Source: an uncultured Bacteroidota bacterium
Lineage (GTDB): Bacteria > Bacteroidota > Bacteroidia > Chitinophagales > Chitinophagaceae
Direction of reading: 5' to 3'
DNA: 64,000 nucleotides
Assembly (NCBI GenBank): GCA_903835005.1
Contig: CAILLK010000013.1
Location: 24,418-88,417 of the forward strand
The notes under the pieces are model-generated. The model saw nothing but the letters and a program-made list of their open reading frames with translations. It was not told where the DNA came from and did no database searches. Below, in pieces: positions 26,607 to 35,142 of the stretch (within the stretch, counting starts at the first letter, position 1; every line of letters starts with the position of its first letter). A program made the translations under genes and the position numbers.

Positions 26607-26622
26607 CCCCTGAAGGGGAACC
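26607..26622. repeat. short palindromic repeat CCCCTGAAGGGGAACC, copy 2
   Basis: Identical to the 16-base core at 18577-18592. It sits in the spacer between the response-regulator and kinase genes, preceded by a partial tandem CCCCTGAA. Confidence 0.6.
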
Positions 26623-26753
26623 CTCTTTTTTGCAGTTGAATATTCTTCAACTATGGTTAATAATATTGCATTTGTTGTTCTGTAAATCTACTTCAGACAA
26701 AATTGAATTTCCAGCAGCTTTCTTTGCCCTTCTCCCGATACTTGAAAATGATT

Positions 26754-26792
26754 GTGAACTTCGTGTTATCCATAGTGTCCTTCGTGGTAAAA
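26754..26792. repeat. dispersed intergenic repeat, diverged copy 2
   Basis: GTGAACTTCGTGTTATCC ... GTCCTTCGTGGTAAAA matches the pattern of the repeat at 25911-25934. The two copies flank the response-regulator gene in the same orientation. Confidence 0.45.
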
Positions 26793-26812
26793 AATTTAAC
26801 TAAATGTCCTTT

Positions 26813-27592
26813 TCACTCCCTGTTTATCACCAATTGTATATTCGTTCCCTTCCCCGGTTCCGAAGCAACCTTCAGTTCACCCTTAAGCATAGTCGCCCTC
26901 ACCTGCATATTAATCAGCCCGATACCTGCATCTTTTTGAGCACCCGGTTTAAATCCGGAACCATTGTCCCTCACTGTCACCTCAAGTCTGCCCGGCCCGT
27001 AATTTAGTCCGATTTCAATGTGCGCCGGCCCCGCATGTTTCACCGCATTTCCCAAGGCTTCCTGAATGATACGGAACACCAGCAATTCCCGTTCATTGCC
27101 AATACTGTATTCCTCGCCCTTCACCACCAGATTGCAATCCACTCCCTTTGCCGACCGTATATACTCCAGGTCCTTCTCCACAGCATCCACCAGGCCCGCA
27201 TTGGCAATAAAGCCGCTGTTCAGGGTGTGGCTTATGTTACGCAGGTCGTGTATCGCCTTGCCCAGCAGTTCATTGCTGCTGGTAGCCTGTTCCACAATCT
27301 CTTTTTCCCTGCTGCTGTTCCTGATGTTGTAGAGCTGCATCTTAACTATACTCAGCAACTGCCCAATATTATCATGTATCTCCTCACTGAAGTACCTGAA
27401 ACTCTGTTCCTGCACCTCCAGTTTGCTGAGTAATAACTGGTTCTGATAATTGTTTTCCATGGTTTTCTTTTCAAGAAGGTTATGGTATTGTTTTTTTTTG
27501 TGGGCTATGAGAAACATTACAATAAACAACACAAAAAGCAGGAATATTAAAGTACCTGCGATTAGTGCGAAAATTGCTTCCTTTGAGTTCAA
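26813..27592 (-). CDS. sensor histidine kinase (HisKA_3 type)
   Basis: A 259-aa kinase with one N-terminal TM helix (about 8-30), a short coiled coil, the HisKA_3 phospho-acceptor His73 in SEEIHDNIGQLLSIVK and an HATPase domain with N-box GNAVKHAGPAHIEIG and G-box DNGSGFKPG ... GIGLINM. It lacks any sizeable periplasmic sensor. It overlaps the stop/start of the upstream membrane-protein gene by 4 bases, which suggests that protein supplies the sensing part. Partner regulator lies downstream. Confidence 0.94.
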   Translation of the reverse strand: MNSKEAIFALIAGTLIFLLFVLFIVMFLIAHKKKQYHNLLEKKTMENNYQNQLLLSKLEVQEQSFRYFSEEIHDNIGQLLSIVKMQLYNIRNSSREKEIVEQATSSNELLGKAIHDLRNISHTLNSGFIANAGLVDAVEKDLEYIRSAKGVDCNLVVKGEEYSIGNERELLVFRIIQEALGNAVKHAGPAHIEIGLNYGPGRLEVTVRDNGSGFKPGAQKDAGIGLINMQVRATMLKGELKVASEPGKGTNIQLVINRE

Positions 27593-28251
27593 ACAGTATT
27601 TTTTTTAGGGTACAAAAAAAAGCTAAAACAAATAGCGACATACAATGCAATGTTTATAATGTCTTGCGAATCAATTATTACCATCCTATATGGGGATCTT
27701 CTGATTAGCGATTCAAATAATGCCCAAAAGAAAAAAGCATAACATTCGTAGATGAGAGAGAAGGTCCAAACCCAAAAATGAGGATAATTTAAAACATTTA
27801 CAATCTTATCATTTAGCAATATTTTATAAAGAGCGTATAAAGCCATTGCAACAACTACAACGTTTTCAATTATCAACATGTTTGAATTGAGCTTATGCAT
27901 TGGTTGAAGAAATATCATATTGAGCATACCAGCTAATGGCCAAAATATTGATGAAGCCAAAATGTATCTTAGATTATTGTATGGTTTAATTAAAAGTATA
28001 AAGTATATTGTGTAAAGCAATATTTCGACTGGTACAAAAAAATGATAAAGCGGAAATTTTGATTTTTTTAATAGAATTAAGATTAAACCAATACTTTCGC
28101 TAATTAATGTAATTATAAGCAATAATAATATTAGTTTTCCACACTTGTCTGTTTTTTTGTAATTAATGCATCCTGATATTATAGCCAAAATAATCACAAA
28201 TAAATATACATAAAACGAAATTGGTTGTTGCAATTTTCTTAGAATTTCCAT
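27589..28251 (-). CDS. multi-pass membrane protein coupled to the histidine kinase
   Basis: A 220-aa protein with about six to seven hydrophobic helices and very few charged residues outside short loops (PLYHFFVPVEILLYTIYF). Its last 4 bases overlap the kinase start, so the two are co-translated. The coding region is clearly more AT-rich than its neighbours. No family recognised; a membrane sensor or accessory for the kinase is the best guess from position. Confidence 0.75.
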   Translation of the reverse strand: MEILRKLQQPISFYVYLFVIILAIISGCINYKKTDKCGKLILLLLIITLISESIGLILILLKKSKFPLYHFFVPVEILLYTIYFILLIKPYNNLRYILASSIFWPLAGMLNMIFLQPMHKLNSNMLIIENVVVVAMALYALYKILLNDKIVNVLNYPHFWVWTFSLIYECYAFFFWALFESLIRRSPYRMVIIDSQDIINIALYVAICFSFFLYPKKNTV

Positions 28252-28294
28252 AATTAAGATTATATATATTTATTGTATGGCCAACGGAGAAATA

Positions 28295-29221
28295 TTATTG
28301 TTGTATGGGAGTATTAAATAGATTTTGAGCCACATCGCAGTATGGACATGGACAAGCGGTATTAAATACATTTAGTTTTCCATCATTTCTGCTAAAGTAA
28401 ACATGTTTAGCATTATTATCTAAACCAGCAATTATCACTGTTGAAGAATCTGGGTTACCACTTTGGTATGCCAAATAAATTTGAATATATTGAGCATTAG
28501 ATTGCGAACCATCTGCTAGTACTTGCATTGATGGTGTATTTAAAAAAGTTCCTAAATCGCTAGTATCAATAAGAAAAGAGTAAGATAATGCAAATTGATT
28601 ATATTTTTGTTCAAAATTATTTATATTTCTGGTTGCAGTTTTAATTGGAATTCTAGAATCAAAACTTACTAATTGTGGTGTTGGATAAGTGTATAAAGGT
28701 TGGTCACCATCTATTATTTTATCAGGGATTACACCTGTCTTACTTGATGATAGAAAGTAACCAAAAACGGTATCGGGGGTTATTGCCTTATCGGTGTAAG
28801 GTCCAGATAGTCCATTGGTGGAATTGGCACCACACATAACCATATTAACACTATTAGTACTGTCAATACTGAAATAGAAATGTAAATAAGGGCTTGATTG
28901 TTTGCTGTTTAAAAAGTTTATAAGCTCGCTAACTCTCATAATAAAATAAAGAGGATAAGATAGCCCATTTGAATCCATATAACTATAAATATTTCCAGGT
29001 ATATTTGCGGTATTCACCTCTACTGCATGAAAAAGATCTAGCTGCTTATTTTCACTAATGCCTGATTGATGAGGAGTATGCAGCTTACTAAACTTTTTTC
29101 TATGACTGGCAGTCTTAAATTTTCGTTGATATCTAGCAGCAATTTTCTTATGAACAGAATAGATATTACTGCAAGAAGAATCAATTAGTACTATTAATAA
29201 AAATATTATTATTTTTTTCAT
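28295..29221 (-). CDS. hypothetical AT-rich lipoprotein
   Basis: A 308-aa protein with signal peptide MKKIIIFLLIVLIDSSC (lipobox DSSC, Cys17). The mature part has no repeats I recognise; it ends with a cysteine cluster TACPCPYCDVAQNLF. Base composition is strikingly AT-rich and codon use looks unlike the flanking chromosome, so transfer is possible. A C-x-C-x-x-C arrangement could bind metal or form disulfides. Function unknown. Confidence 0.75.
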   Translation of the reverse strand: MKKIIIFLLIVLIDSSCSNIYSVHKKIAARYQRKFKTASHRKKFSKLHTPHQSGISENKQLDLFHAVEVNTANIPGNIYSYMDSNGLSYPLYFIMRVSELINFLNSKQSSPYLHFYFSIDSTNSVNMVMCGANSTNGLSGPYTDKAITPDTVFGYFLSSSKTGVIPDKIIDGDQPLYTYPTPQLVSFDSRIPIKTATRNINNFEQKYNQFALSYSFLIDTSDLGTFLNTPSMQVLADGSQSNAQYIQIYLAYQSGNPDSSTVIIAGLDNNAKHVYFSRNDGKLNVFNTACPCPYCDVAQNLFNTPIQQ

Positions 29222-29371
29222 AAAATTTTGTTTTTAAAAGTTAAGAATAATTGTTTGTTTGAATAAAATAATTTAAATCGTTTACCACAAATATAATCCA
29301 CATTTCTATAGTTGCTTACCGTATTTTACCCTTTTTTTAAGATTAGGAAAAATACGGCAAGCAGCTTATTA

Positions 29372-30610
29372 TCAGAATGGATTGATTACATCAAATGAAA
29401 GTGTTACAGGGAAATTAGACTTTACAAATTGATGGTTGTCATGTCCCGATAATCCAGAATAAACATCCAGTCTTACCCTGAAGTTATTTTTTACTGCAAC
29501 CCCAAATGAATTTTGCCAGAGAAAAAATGAATTCTGCATAGCTTGTTTTTCGAAATTCTTGTTGCCAATAACATATGAAAGCCTGGATGTATAAAATAAT
29601 TGGATTTCGCCTAAATCTCCGGTTGAATAGGCATTCATAACAATACCTGTTGTGGACAGGTAACCATAGGATGCAACATTGGTTGAATCTTTCGGAATAT
29701 CAACACCACCATTGGATGAGAAATACGCCTTTATCTTTAATACCTCCCAGTTTGTAAGTGCAAGCAGTGGATAGCTGACATTATAATTCAGATTTCCACC
29801 ATTTGCTATTATGTTTGAAATGGAATTGCTAGATGTACTTGAATTGCCGCTTGTATTTGAACTACTTGTTATTGTATATCCCAATCCAAGCCTTACCGGC
29901 CCGAAATAGTCGGCATAAGCCTCGCTGCTGTAGGTGAGTTTTTGCAGACTGCTGCTGTATAGCAGGCTGTTATTTGCAAAAAACTTACTTGCAAGCGTAT
30001 CTTTTTCTGTGAAAAATAATTGAGATTCATGTGGGTAAAAGGCAGGAAATATATTCCGGTGATTGTTATTTTGTCTGTATTCCATTTTCGTGTCCCTTGT
30101 GGCGCTGTATAAATCGGAAATAGAATCCTGAGCCTTATCATATCGCGCATTTGAATATATTTTTATTGAGTCTCTAATTTTGCCATATTTTTTATAGAAA
30201 TAAGCAATACTGTCATCCGTTAGGTGGTTAATACTCTTTATTCTATCACTAAGGCTGTCTTTTAATTCTCTGATTTTTTCCCTTAATCCCTGGCGGGTTT
30301 TGGCATTATAATTATTTACAGATATTTGTATCGTTTCTTTTTTGGGCGAAAATTGATTTGAATCAACGATTTTTGAGGTGTCAACCCCAAAAGCCAAGAA
30401 CCTGGCAGCATTCTCTTTAGATAATTTTTCACCATGATGCGACATCAGATCATTAATTTTACTTAACTGCTTTCTTTCTTTTTTCATAGATTTATGAAAT
30501 CCTCTGTCAGATGGTTTTATCTTTCCGGTAGAAAACGATACACTCTGCGAATAGCCGCAGATACAGCTCAAAATAAATAACCCTGTTAAAATGATTTGTT
30601 TGGTGTTCAT
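29372..30610 (-). CDS. hypothetical exported protein with coiled coil
   Basis: A 412-aa protein with a signal peptide (LSCICGYSQS). Residues about 90-190 are strongly charged and helical (LREKIRELKDSLSDRIKSI), then comes a Ser/Asn-rich linker (SSSNTSGNSSTSSNSISN) and a beta-rich C-terminal half ending in a barrel-like strand (FPVTLSFDVINPF). This looks like a periplasmic coiled coil joined to an outer-membrane barrel. No family recognised. Confidence 0.75.
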   Translation of the reverse strand: MNTKQIILTGLFILSCICGYSQSVSFSTGKIKPSDRGFHKSMKKERKQLSKINDLMSHHGEKLSKENAARFLAFGVDTSKIVDSNQFSPKKETIQISVNNYNAKTRQGLREKIRELKDSLSDRIKSINHLTDDSIAYFYKKYGKIRDSIKIYSNARYDKAQDSISDLYSATRDTKMEYRQNNNHRNIFPAFYPHESQLFFTEKDTLASKFFANNSLLYSSSLQKLTYSSEAYADYFGPVRLGLGYTITSSSNTSGNSSTSSNSISNIIANGGNLNYNVSYPLLALTNWEVLKIKAYFSSNGGVDIPKDSTNVASYGYLSTTGIVMNAYSTGDLGEIQLFYTSRLSYVIGNKNFEKQAMQNSFFLWQNSFGVAVKNNFRVRLDVYSGLSGHDNHQFVKSNFPVTLSFDVINPF

Positions 30611-31121
30611 AACTTTTGATTTTTTGTTCGGGTCAAAAGTCGAAAGAAAACAAAGTGCCGCTAACCGTAAAATAGCGGAAATTATAAGGGTGTTTTTCCC
30701 GTATTCATTTGAGGGAGAACAATTTCGGTGAGATGTTTTTCAGGGAGGGGATGACAAAAAAATTAACCTTGCCATATGGCATTGTTAATTTCAGACTCAG
30801 ATTGGGTCTCTCCTATCTAATCAATTTTGGTTTTCCATACCCAATAAAGCTAAAAGGCTGAAATTCAGCCCTGTTGCTGCGGTCTCAAAAACCACAGCAG
30901 CCCCAAAATCAGCCCCTAAGCCCATATCCCCGCACCCCTATCTTCCAAAAACCGCAACACCATAATGGAATATTAACAACCAAAACCCATCAACTTCCTC
31001 ACTAATATAGCTCAATACAAATAACAAAAAACCACTATTTGTGTGCCTGCAAAAATCTCAAGGTAATAATAACTTGTATCATAATATAAACCAATTAGTT
31101 AGTCCCGATAAAAATTACATG

Positions 31122-31166
31122 ATGTACCGTATACGGTACATGACAGTACACTTTTCGTACTGTCAT
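31122..31166. repeat. two fused perfect palindromes with GTAC cores
   Basis: ATGTACCGTATACGGTACAT (31122-31141) is a perfect 20-bp palindrome. It shares two bases with a second hairpin, ATGACAGTAC / GTACTGTCAT with a 7-base loop (31140-31166). No T-run follows, so an operator or structured RNA element is more likely than a terminator. Confidence 0.7.
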
Positions 31167-31769
31167 AAAAACATCTTTTTGCAAATCCAATAACCCTTCC
31201 GACCTTTGCTTGCCCGCAGAAGCTATTCAGCGCAGGAGGGTTCCCGCCGAAGCTGTTAGGAGCAGTTGCCGGAGCTTTATCATACGTGATAGCTAAGGAA
31301 TGTGGTCAAAAAAAGGTTATCAGGCAAAGTTTATATAATTAATATTTACTCAATAAAACACTTCTTACGCAATTTTTTTTCACATGAAAAAATTAAACTG
31401 CTGAAAGTCAATAAATTGTGTTACTGAATTCTGCAAAAGTGGGAAATTTAAGCCCAAAAGGGGAAGCAAAATGGGCAATTTTTGGGAAGCAGATGGGCAA
31501 TTTAGTGAAGCAAGTAGTAAGTTTTTATCTGGTTATCTTGTTTCCGCTAAATTGCCGCCCGGCATCGGCATGAAGGGCCGCCATTGCAATAGCGAAGGCG
31601 CAAGCCTATCGCCCCATAGCGGTTGGCAACGCCCGTCGAATCAGCAACGAATAGTATGTTATTAATCAATATATAAAATCATTATCTCAGTTATTTTTTC
31701 TGAAAACCTGCTTAATAAAGTATAAAACATTGAAAATAAAGTAGTTGAAATTTCAAAACTTCAAAAACC

Positions 31770-31880
31770 TGAAGTTTTTGAGTAAAATTGAAGCATTTTT
31801 GATGTGTTTTTGAAGTTAAATTGAAGCGTTTTTGAAGTGTTTTGAAGGTAAATTGAAGCATATTGGAGCAATTTCCAGCT
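31770..31880. repeat. degenerate tandem repeats around TTGAAGC(A/G)TTTTTGA
   Basis: Three blocks begin AAATTGAAGC and run about 33-36 bases: AAAATTGAAGCATTTTTGAT, AAATTGAAGCGTTTTTGAAG and AAATTGAAGCATATTGGAGC. They lie 170 bases upstream of the response-regulator start. Spacing and sequence decay from copy to copy. Confidence 0.55.
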
Positions 31881-32047
31881 ATGATCAAGGGTTCCAAAAC
31901 TCACGATCAGGTACAAATCAATAAATTAGTATATTTTTAGGTTCTCATACAAAAATCACCTTTATGTACTATTATTGCGTATTGTTGGAAAACAGGAAAG
32001 CCGGAGCTCAGATACAATCTTCATTTCCCAAAAACAGAGAAGCAGAT

Positions 32048-32758
32048 ATGCCAGCCAAAACACAAAAAGCATCCTTACTTATAGCCGAAGATGAAGAAAG
32101 CCTTCGCGAAGGTCTGAAGCTGAATCTGGAACTGGAAGGTTATGAGGTTACAACCGTGGATAACGGACCAGGTGTTATCAAGATGGTGAAAAACGAATAT
32201 TTCGACCTCATCATCCTCGATATCATGCTCCCTGATATGGATGGTATTACCGTATGCGAAACCATCAGGATGCAGCATAACGATATCCCCATTCTCTTCC
32301 TCTCTGCCCGCAACAGCAGCGCCGACAGGGTAGAGGGCCTGAAGAAAGGCGGCGATGATTACCTCACCAAGCCTTTTAATCTGGAAGAACTATTGCTGAG
32401 GGTAGATAAACTCGTTACCAAAAGTAAGAAAATGCGCGAGCCGCAGGCCATGAGCGATATTTATGAGTTTGACGGCTGTAAAATAGACTTCCCGGGGCAT
32501 GAGTGCATTGATAAAAATAAAATGACCCAGGAACTGAGCAAGAAGGAAGCTGCTTTGCTGAAGCTGCTGGTAGAGCATGAAGGCGAGGTAGTGAGCCGCG
32601 AGCAGATATTGCAGATAGTTTGGGGCTATAATGTTTACCCCACCACCCGCACCATCGACAATTTTATCCTCAACTTCCGCAAATTCTTCGAAACCGACAG
32701 CCGCAACCCGAAGCATTTTCACAGTATCAGGGGCATTGGATATAAGTTTACGAAGTAG
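32048..32758 (+). CDS. orphan OmpR/PhoB-type response regulator
   Basis: A 236-aa two-domain regulator. Receiver: acidic pocket IAEDEE, phospho-acceptor Asp58 in LIILDIMLPDMDG, Lys in GDDYLTKPF. Output: OmpR-type winged helix with the YPTTRTIDNFILNFRKFFE recognition part and HSIRGIGYKFTK wing. The ATG for MPAKTQKASLLIAEDEE is chosen because the 28 residues upstream do not match the family. No histidine kinase gene lies next to it. Confidence 0.94.
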   Translation: MPAKTQKASLLIAEDEESLREGLKLNLELEGYEVTTVDNGPGVIKMVKNEYFDLIILDIMLPDMDGITVCETIRMQHNDIPILFLSARNSSADRVEGLKKGGDDYLTKPFNLEELLLRVDKLVTKSKKMREPQAMSDIYEFDGCKIDFPGHECIDKNKMTQELSKKEAALLKLLVEHEGEVVSREQILQIVWGYNVYPTTRTIDNFILNFRKFFETDSRNPKHFHSIRGIGYKFTK

Positions 32759-32846
32759 GTGGAAAGGATAACTGTTAGAAAAGTAATGGAATTTAGTTAT
32801 ACCTAATTACACACCCACATTTTCTGTATTTCATTTATTGTACTTC

Positions 32847-33170
32847 TTACCATTGCAGTTCCGGGTCCAGGTCTTCCCTCCGCATCCTGTTCTCATGCCG
32901 GCTTTTTATTTTTTCGAGTTGCCGGTCGTAAACGAGGCGGGCTATTTTGGCCGGTACATTATCTTCGCCCAATATGGCATTAAGTTTTTTCTCCGAAATG
33001 TCGAGCCGATACATAAGCTGGTAAAAGGTTTCAGCCCCCCGCTCCAGTATGGTAACTATCCTTTCGGCCAGCAATTGGAGAATGGCCTCTTCCGATAGGG
33101 TGCCGGGTAAAGCCAGATCCCAGTCCCGGCGCAAGGCAAGCGCTGTTTCAGTTAATATTGTATCTGCCAT
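32847..33170 (-). CDS. hypothetical helical protein, 107 aa
   Basis: A soluble helical protein (LSEEAILQLLAERIVTILERG; LVYDRQLEKIKSRHENRMRR) ending in EDLDPELQW. No signal peptide or TM segment. The codon pattern is typical of the window. Conserved small Bacteroidota proteins of this kind exist, but I recognise no named family. Upstream on the same strand is another small unknown gene 120 bases away. Confidence 0.75.
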   Translation of the reverse strand: MADTILTETALALRRDWDLALPGTLSEEAILQLLAERIVTILERGAETFYQLMYRLDISEKKLNAILGEDNVPAKIARLVYDRQLEKIKSRHENRMRREDLDPELQW

Positions 33171-33290
33171 AATTCAGTTATTTGAGTTGATCGGATCACA
33201 AAAATGACCGTGCTGGTATACCTTTATTTGAATAATGCGATACTAAAGTAATGAGATGAATACAGATCAGCAATGATTATAAGCAGGATA

Positions 33291-33620
33291 TCAGAATACC
33301 CGCATTAATCCGCAGAAAACTACTATTATTCCCATAGTGGTAATACCATATAAAACATAAGGGAATGACTCACTGGAAAATGAGGAAGTAATGGTAAGCA
33401 GGAAACTTATAAAGCAGATAACCGCACCTGCAAGTATAAATGCAAGCCCTTGCGCCCTCCGTTTTGTTTGCCTCAGCTTTATGGTTTCCGATACCAGTTC
33501 TTTCACAAACCGTTCATCATGCCCTTTTTCAAGCAGGCCCTTTTCTATCTCCTCCCGGGTCTGGCCGTTTTCAAGCAGAGAAAGTACAAAATTGCCCAGG
33601 GATTCTGTTTGCAACACCAT
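33291..33620 (-). CDS. hypothetical membrane protein with SHOCT-like N-terminus
   Basis: A 109-aa protein read from MVLQTESLGNFVL. The N-terminal half is helical with NGQTREEIEKGLLEKGHDERF, recalling short oligomerisation motifs; the C-terminal half has two hydrophobic helices (GLAFILAGAVICFISFLL and YVLYGITTMGIIVVFCGL). An in-frame ATG 12 codons earlier is possible but adds a non-conserved MFITCHKIIKGL. Function unknown. Confidence 0.7.
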   Translation of the reverse strand: MVLQTESLGNFVLSLLENGQTREEIEKGLLEKGHDERFVKELVSETIKLRQTKRRAQGLAFILAGAVICFISFLLTITSSFSSESFPYVLYGITTMGIIVVFCGLMRVF

Positions 33621-33729
33621 AAGACCTTTTATTATCTTATGACAAGTTATGAACATTTTATAAAAAACAAAAATTATTCAGATAATTTTTTTTGATCTCA
33701 AATATCAGGCCTCCGGATAATATCAGTTA

Positions 33730-34119
33730 TCAGAAACTTAGCTCCCGTAATGGGTCCCAGAAGAGCGTGTCAAAATCCACGACTTTATCATCCACCACCT
33801 TTACCCCCTCCTTATGGAGTAATTGCTGCATTTTTTCGGGAGGAGAAAAATGGTGCTTTCCGGTCAGCAACCCCACCCGGTTCACTACCCGGTGGGCAGG
33901 AACCGCCGGACTTGCTCCATGGCTCAGGTTCATGGCATACCCCACCAGCCGTGCGCCCGATGCAGCCCCAATAGCTGCTGCCACTGCGCCATAGCTCGTT
34001 ACTCTGCCCTTGGGTATACTGCGCACCACATCATAAATGGCATTATAAATACCCTCGCCTTTGAGCGGGCTTAAAAGCGGCAGTTTTTCTTTAGATTCAA
34101 TTTTGCGTTGTGATTTCAT
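33730..34119 (-). CDS. alkyltransferase-like protein (MGMT fold without the reactive Cys)
   Basis: A 129-aa protein with the DNA-binding domain of O6-alkylguanine-DNA alkyltransferases (IPKGRVTSYGAVAAAIG, helix-turn-helix with GARLVGYAMN). The catalytic PCHR motif is replaced by PAHRVV (Ala75), as in ATL proteins, which bind alkylated DNA and hand it to nucleotide-excision repair instead of dealkylating it. The first 20 residues (SKEKLPLLSPLKGEG) are atypical and might come from a repeat read as protein; the true start could be later. Fold is clear; role by analogy with ATLs. Confidence 0.9.
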   Translation of the reverse strand: MKSQRKIESKEKLPLLSPLKGEGIYNAIYDVVRSIPKGRVTSYGAVAAAIGAASGARLVGYAMNLSHGASPAVPAHRVVNRVGLLTGKHHFSPPEKMQQLLHKEGVKVVDDKVVDFDTLFWDPLRELSF

Positions 34120-34315
34120 TTTGCAATCGGCTAAACAATTTTACGGATTATAAATTAAATATGCTGAAAAATGGAGCCGGTACATCAAATATTTATGTTT
34201 ACTTATTTCCTATTGGAATGGTAATCTGGTACCTTTACCCTGTGTATTCCGGTACCCAATTTTTGTGCCTCGTTCTATCAGGAAGGCGGAGGTACTAAAA
34301 AATCTTTTTCAAATA

Positions 34316-34347
34316 TTTCACTATTCCCGTTATTGCCATTATATTTG
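34316..34347 (+). promoter_or_regulatory. candidate promoter of the 161-aa gene
   Basis: TATATTTG (34340-34347) fits TAnnTTTG, with TTTC 20 bases upstream in the -33 position. The next start codon is 24 bases on at 34371. Confidence 0.5.
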
Positions 34348-34370
34348 TTCTGCATAAATAATTACTTAAC

Positions 34371-34856
34371 ATGAAAAGTATCGCGTTCCTTTTTTTATTT
34401 GCTTTTGGATTTAATTCGGTTACCTCTGCTCAGGATTTCTCGTTCGACGAACTCGCCAAACTGAGAAAAAATGACTTTCCTGCTTTTGAAACCAAAGCAC
34501 ATGAAAAAGGTTATGAGCTCGATCATCTCGAGTATAACGAAAGGTGTACCATCTACCGCAAGGGAACAGATGTTCTGTCTTACTGCCACTATTACGATGA
34601 TGGTTTTTCTTACCACAGCCATATAGCTATCAAATTTGAAACTGCCAATAAAGAAGCTTATGAGAAAATCAAAGCCCAGGTTGTTGCAGGTATGACTTAC
34701 TACAAAACCAGGCTGGTAAGAAAAGCACACAAGCACTATATGGAGCACATTTATGTAAATGATGATATCTCAGTTCATCTGTACGATATCTCGTTTGAAG
34801 ATGATGACAACCCTTATTTCGAGATTGAAGTAAAATCTATTTACGCACCGTACTAA
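34371..34856 (+). CDS. hypothetical secreted protein, 161 aa
   Basis: Signal peptide MKSIAFLFLFAFGFNSVTSA precedes a mixed alpha/beta domain rich in Tyr and His (YCHYYDDGFSYHSH, KAHKHYMEHIYVNDDISVHLYDIS). The C-terminal region FEDDDNPYFEIEVKSIYAPY is acidic. No family recognised. A candidate promoter lies directly upstream and the gene stands alone. Confidence 0.8.
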   Translation: MKSIAFLFLFAFGFNSVTSAQDFSFDELAKLRKNDFPAFETKAHEKGYELDHLEYNERCTIYRKGTDVLSYCHYYDDGFSYHSHIAIKFETANKEAYEKIKAQVVAGMTYYKTRLVRKAHKHYMEHIYVNDDISVHLYDISFEDDDNPYFEIEVKSIYAPY

Positions 34857-35142
34857 GCATATTGGCTTAATATCAGAAGGATTTCCTATCTAATAAATTC
34901 TCTTCAGGAATTATTATTTAGCTCATTGTGGCTTCTTGTTCCGATGCTTCATGCGCTTCTCTGCACAGACAGTAATTGCAGGCATTCAAGGTAGTATAAT
35001 CGGTTGAACCAGGTAGCTGATTAATTTAATCCTGAAGAAGCTGAATATCAGGAATGGGGGCAAAAACGGCCCTGATTTTAGCGGTAATTACTACTCGTTT
35101 TCCATACCTCGCCTGGGTTTGATATCCTTATTGATGGTGTGA

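Larger units (their letters stand above)
30611..32047. other. 1.4-kb gene-poor gap
   Basis: No frame in this stretch has a signal peptide, domain or codon pattern that supports a gene; small frames near 31471 and 31712 look random. It holds the fused palindromes at 31122-31166 and degenerate TTTTGAAG repeats near 31770-31880. A GC-richer patch (31540-31640) stands out in the AT-rich background; I could not assign it to an insertion sequence or RNA. Confidence 0.6.

Noticed and set aside
31540..31640. GC-richer patch as an integron attC or insertion-sequence remnant
   Set aside because: No core sites, terminal inverted repeats or transposase frame could be identified.
31471..31665. 64-aa frame in the gene-poor gap
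   Set aside because: No signal, domain or promoter; composition changes abruptly within it. Random frame more likely.
31712..31897. 61-aa frame on the minus strand
   Set aside because: It is made up of the degenerate TTTTGAAG repeats and would be low-complexity.
34110..34298. 62-aa frame between the alkyltransferase-like gene and the 161-aa gene
   Set aside because: Overlaps the start of the alkyltransferase-like gene; no family pattern or promoter seen.
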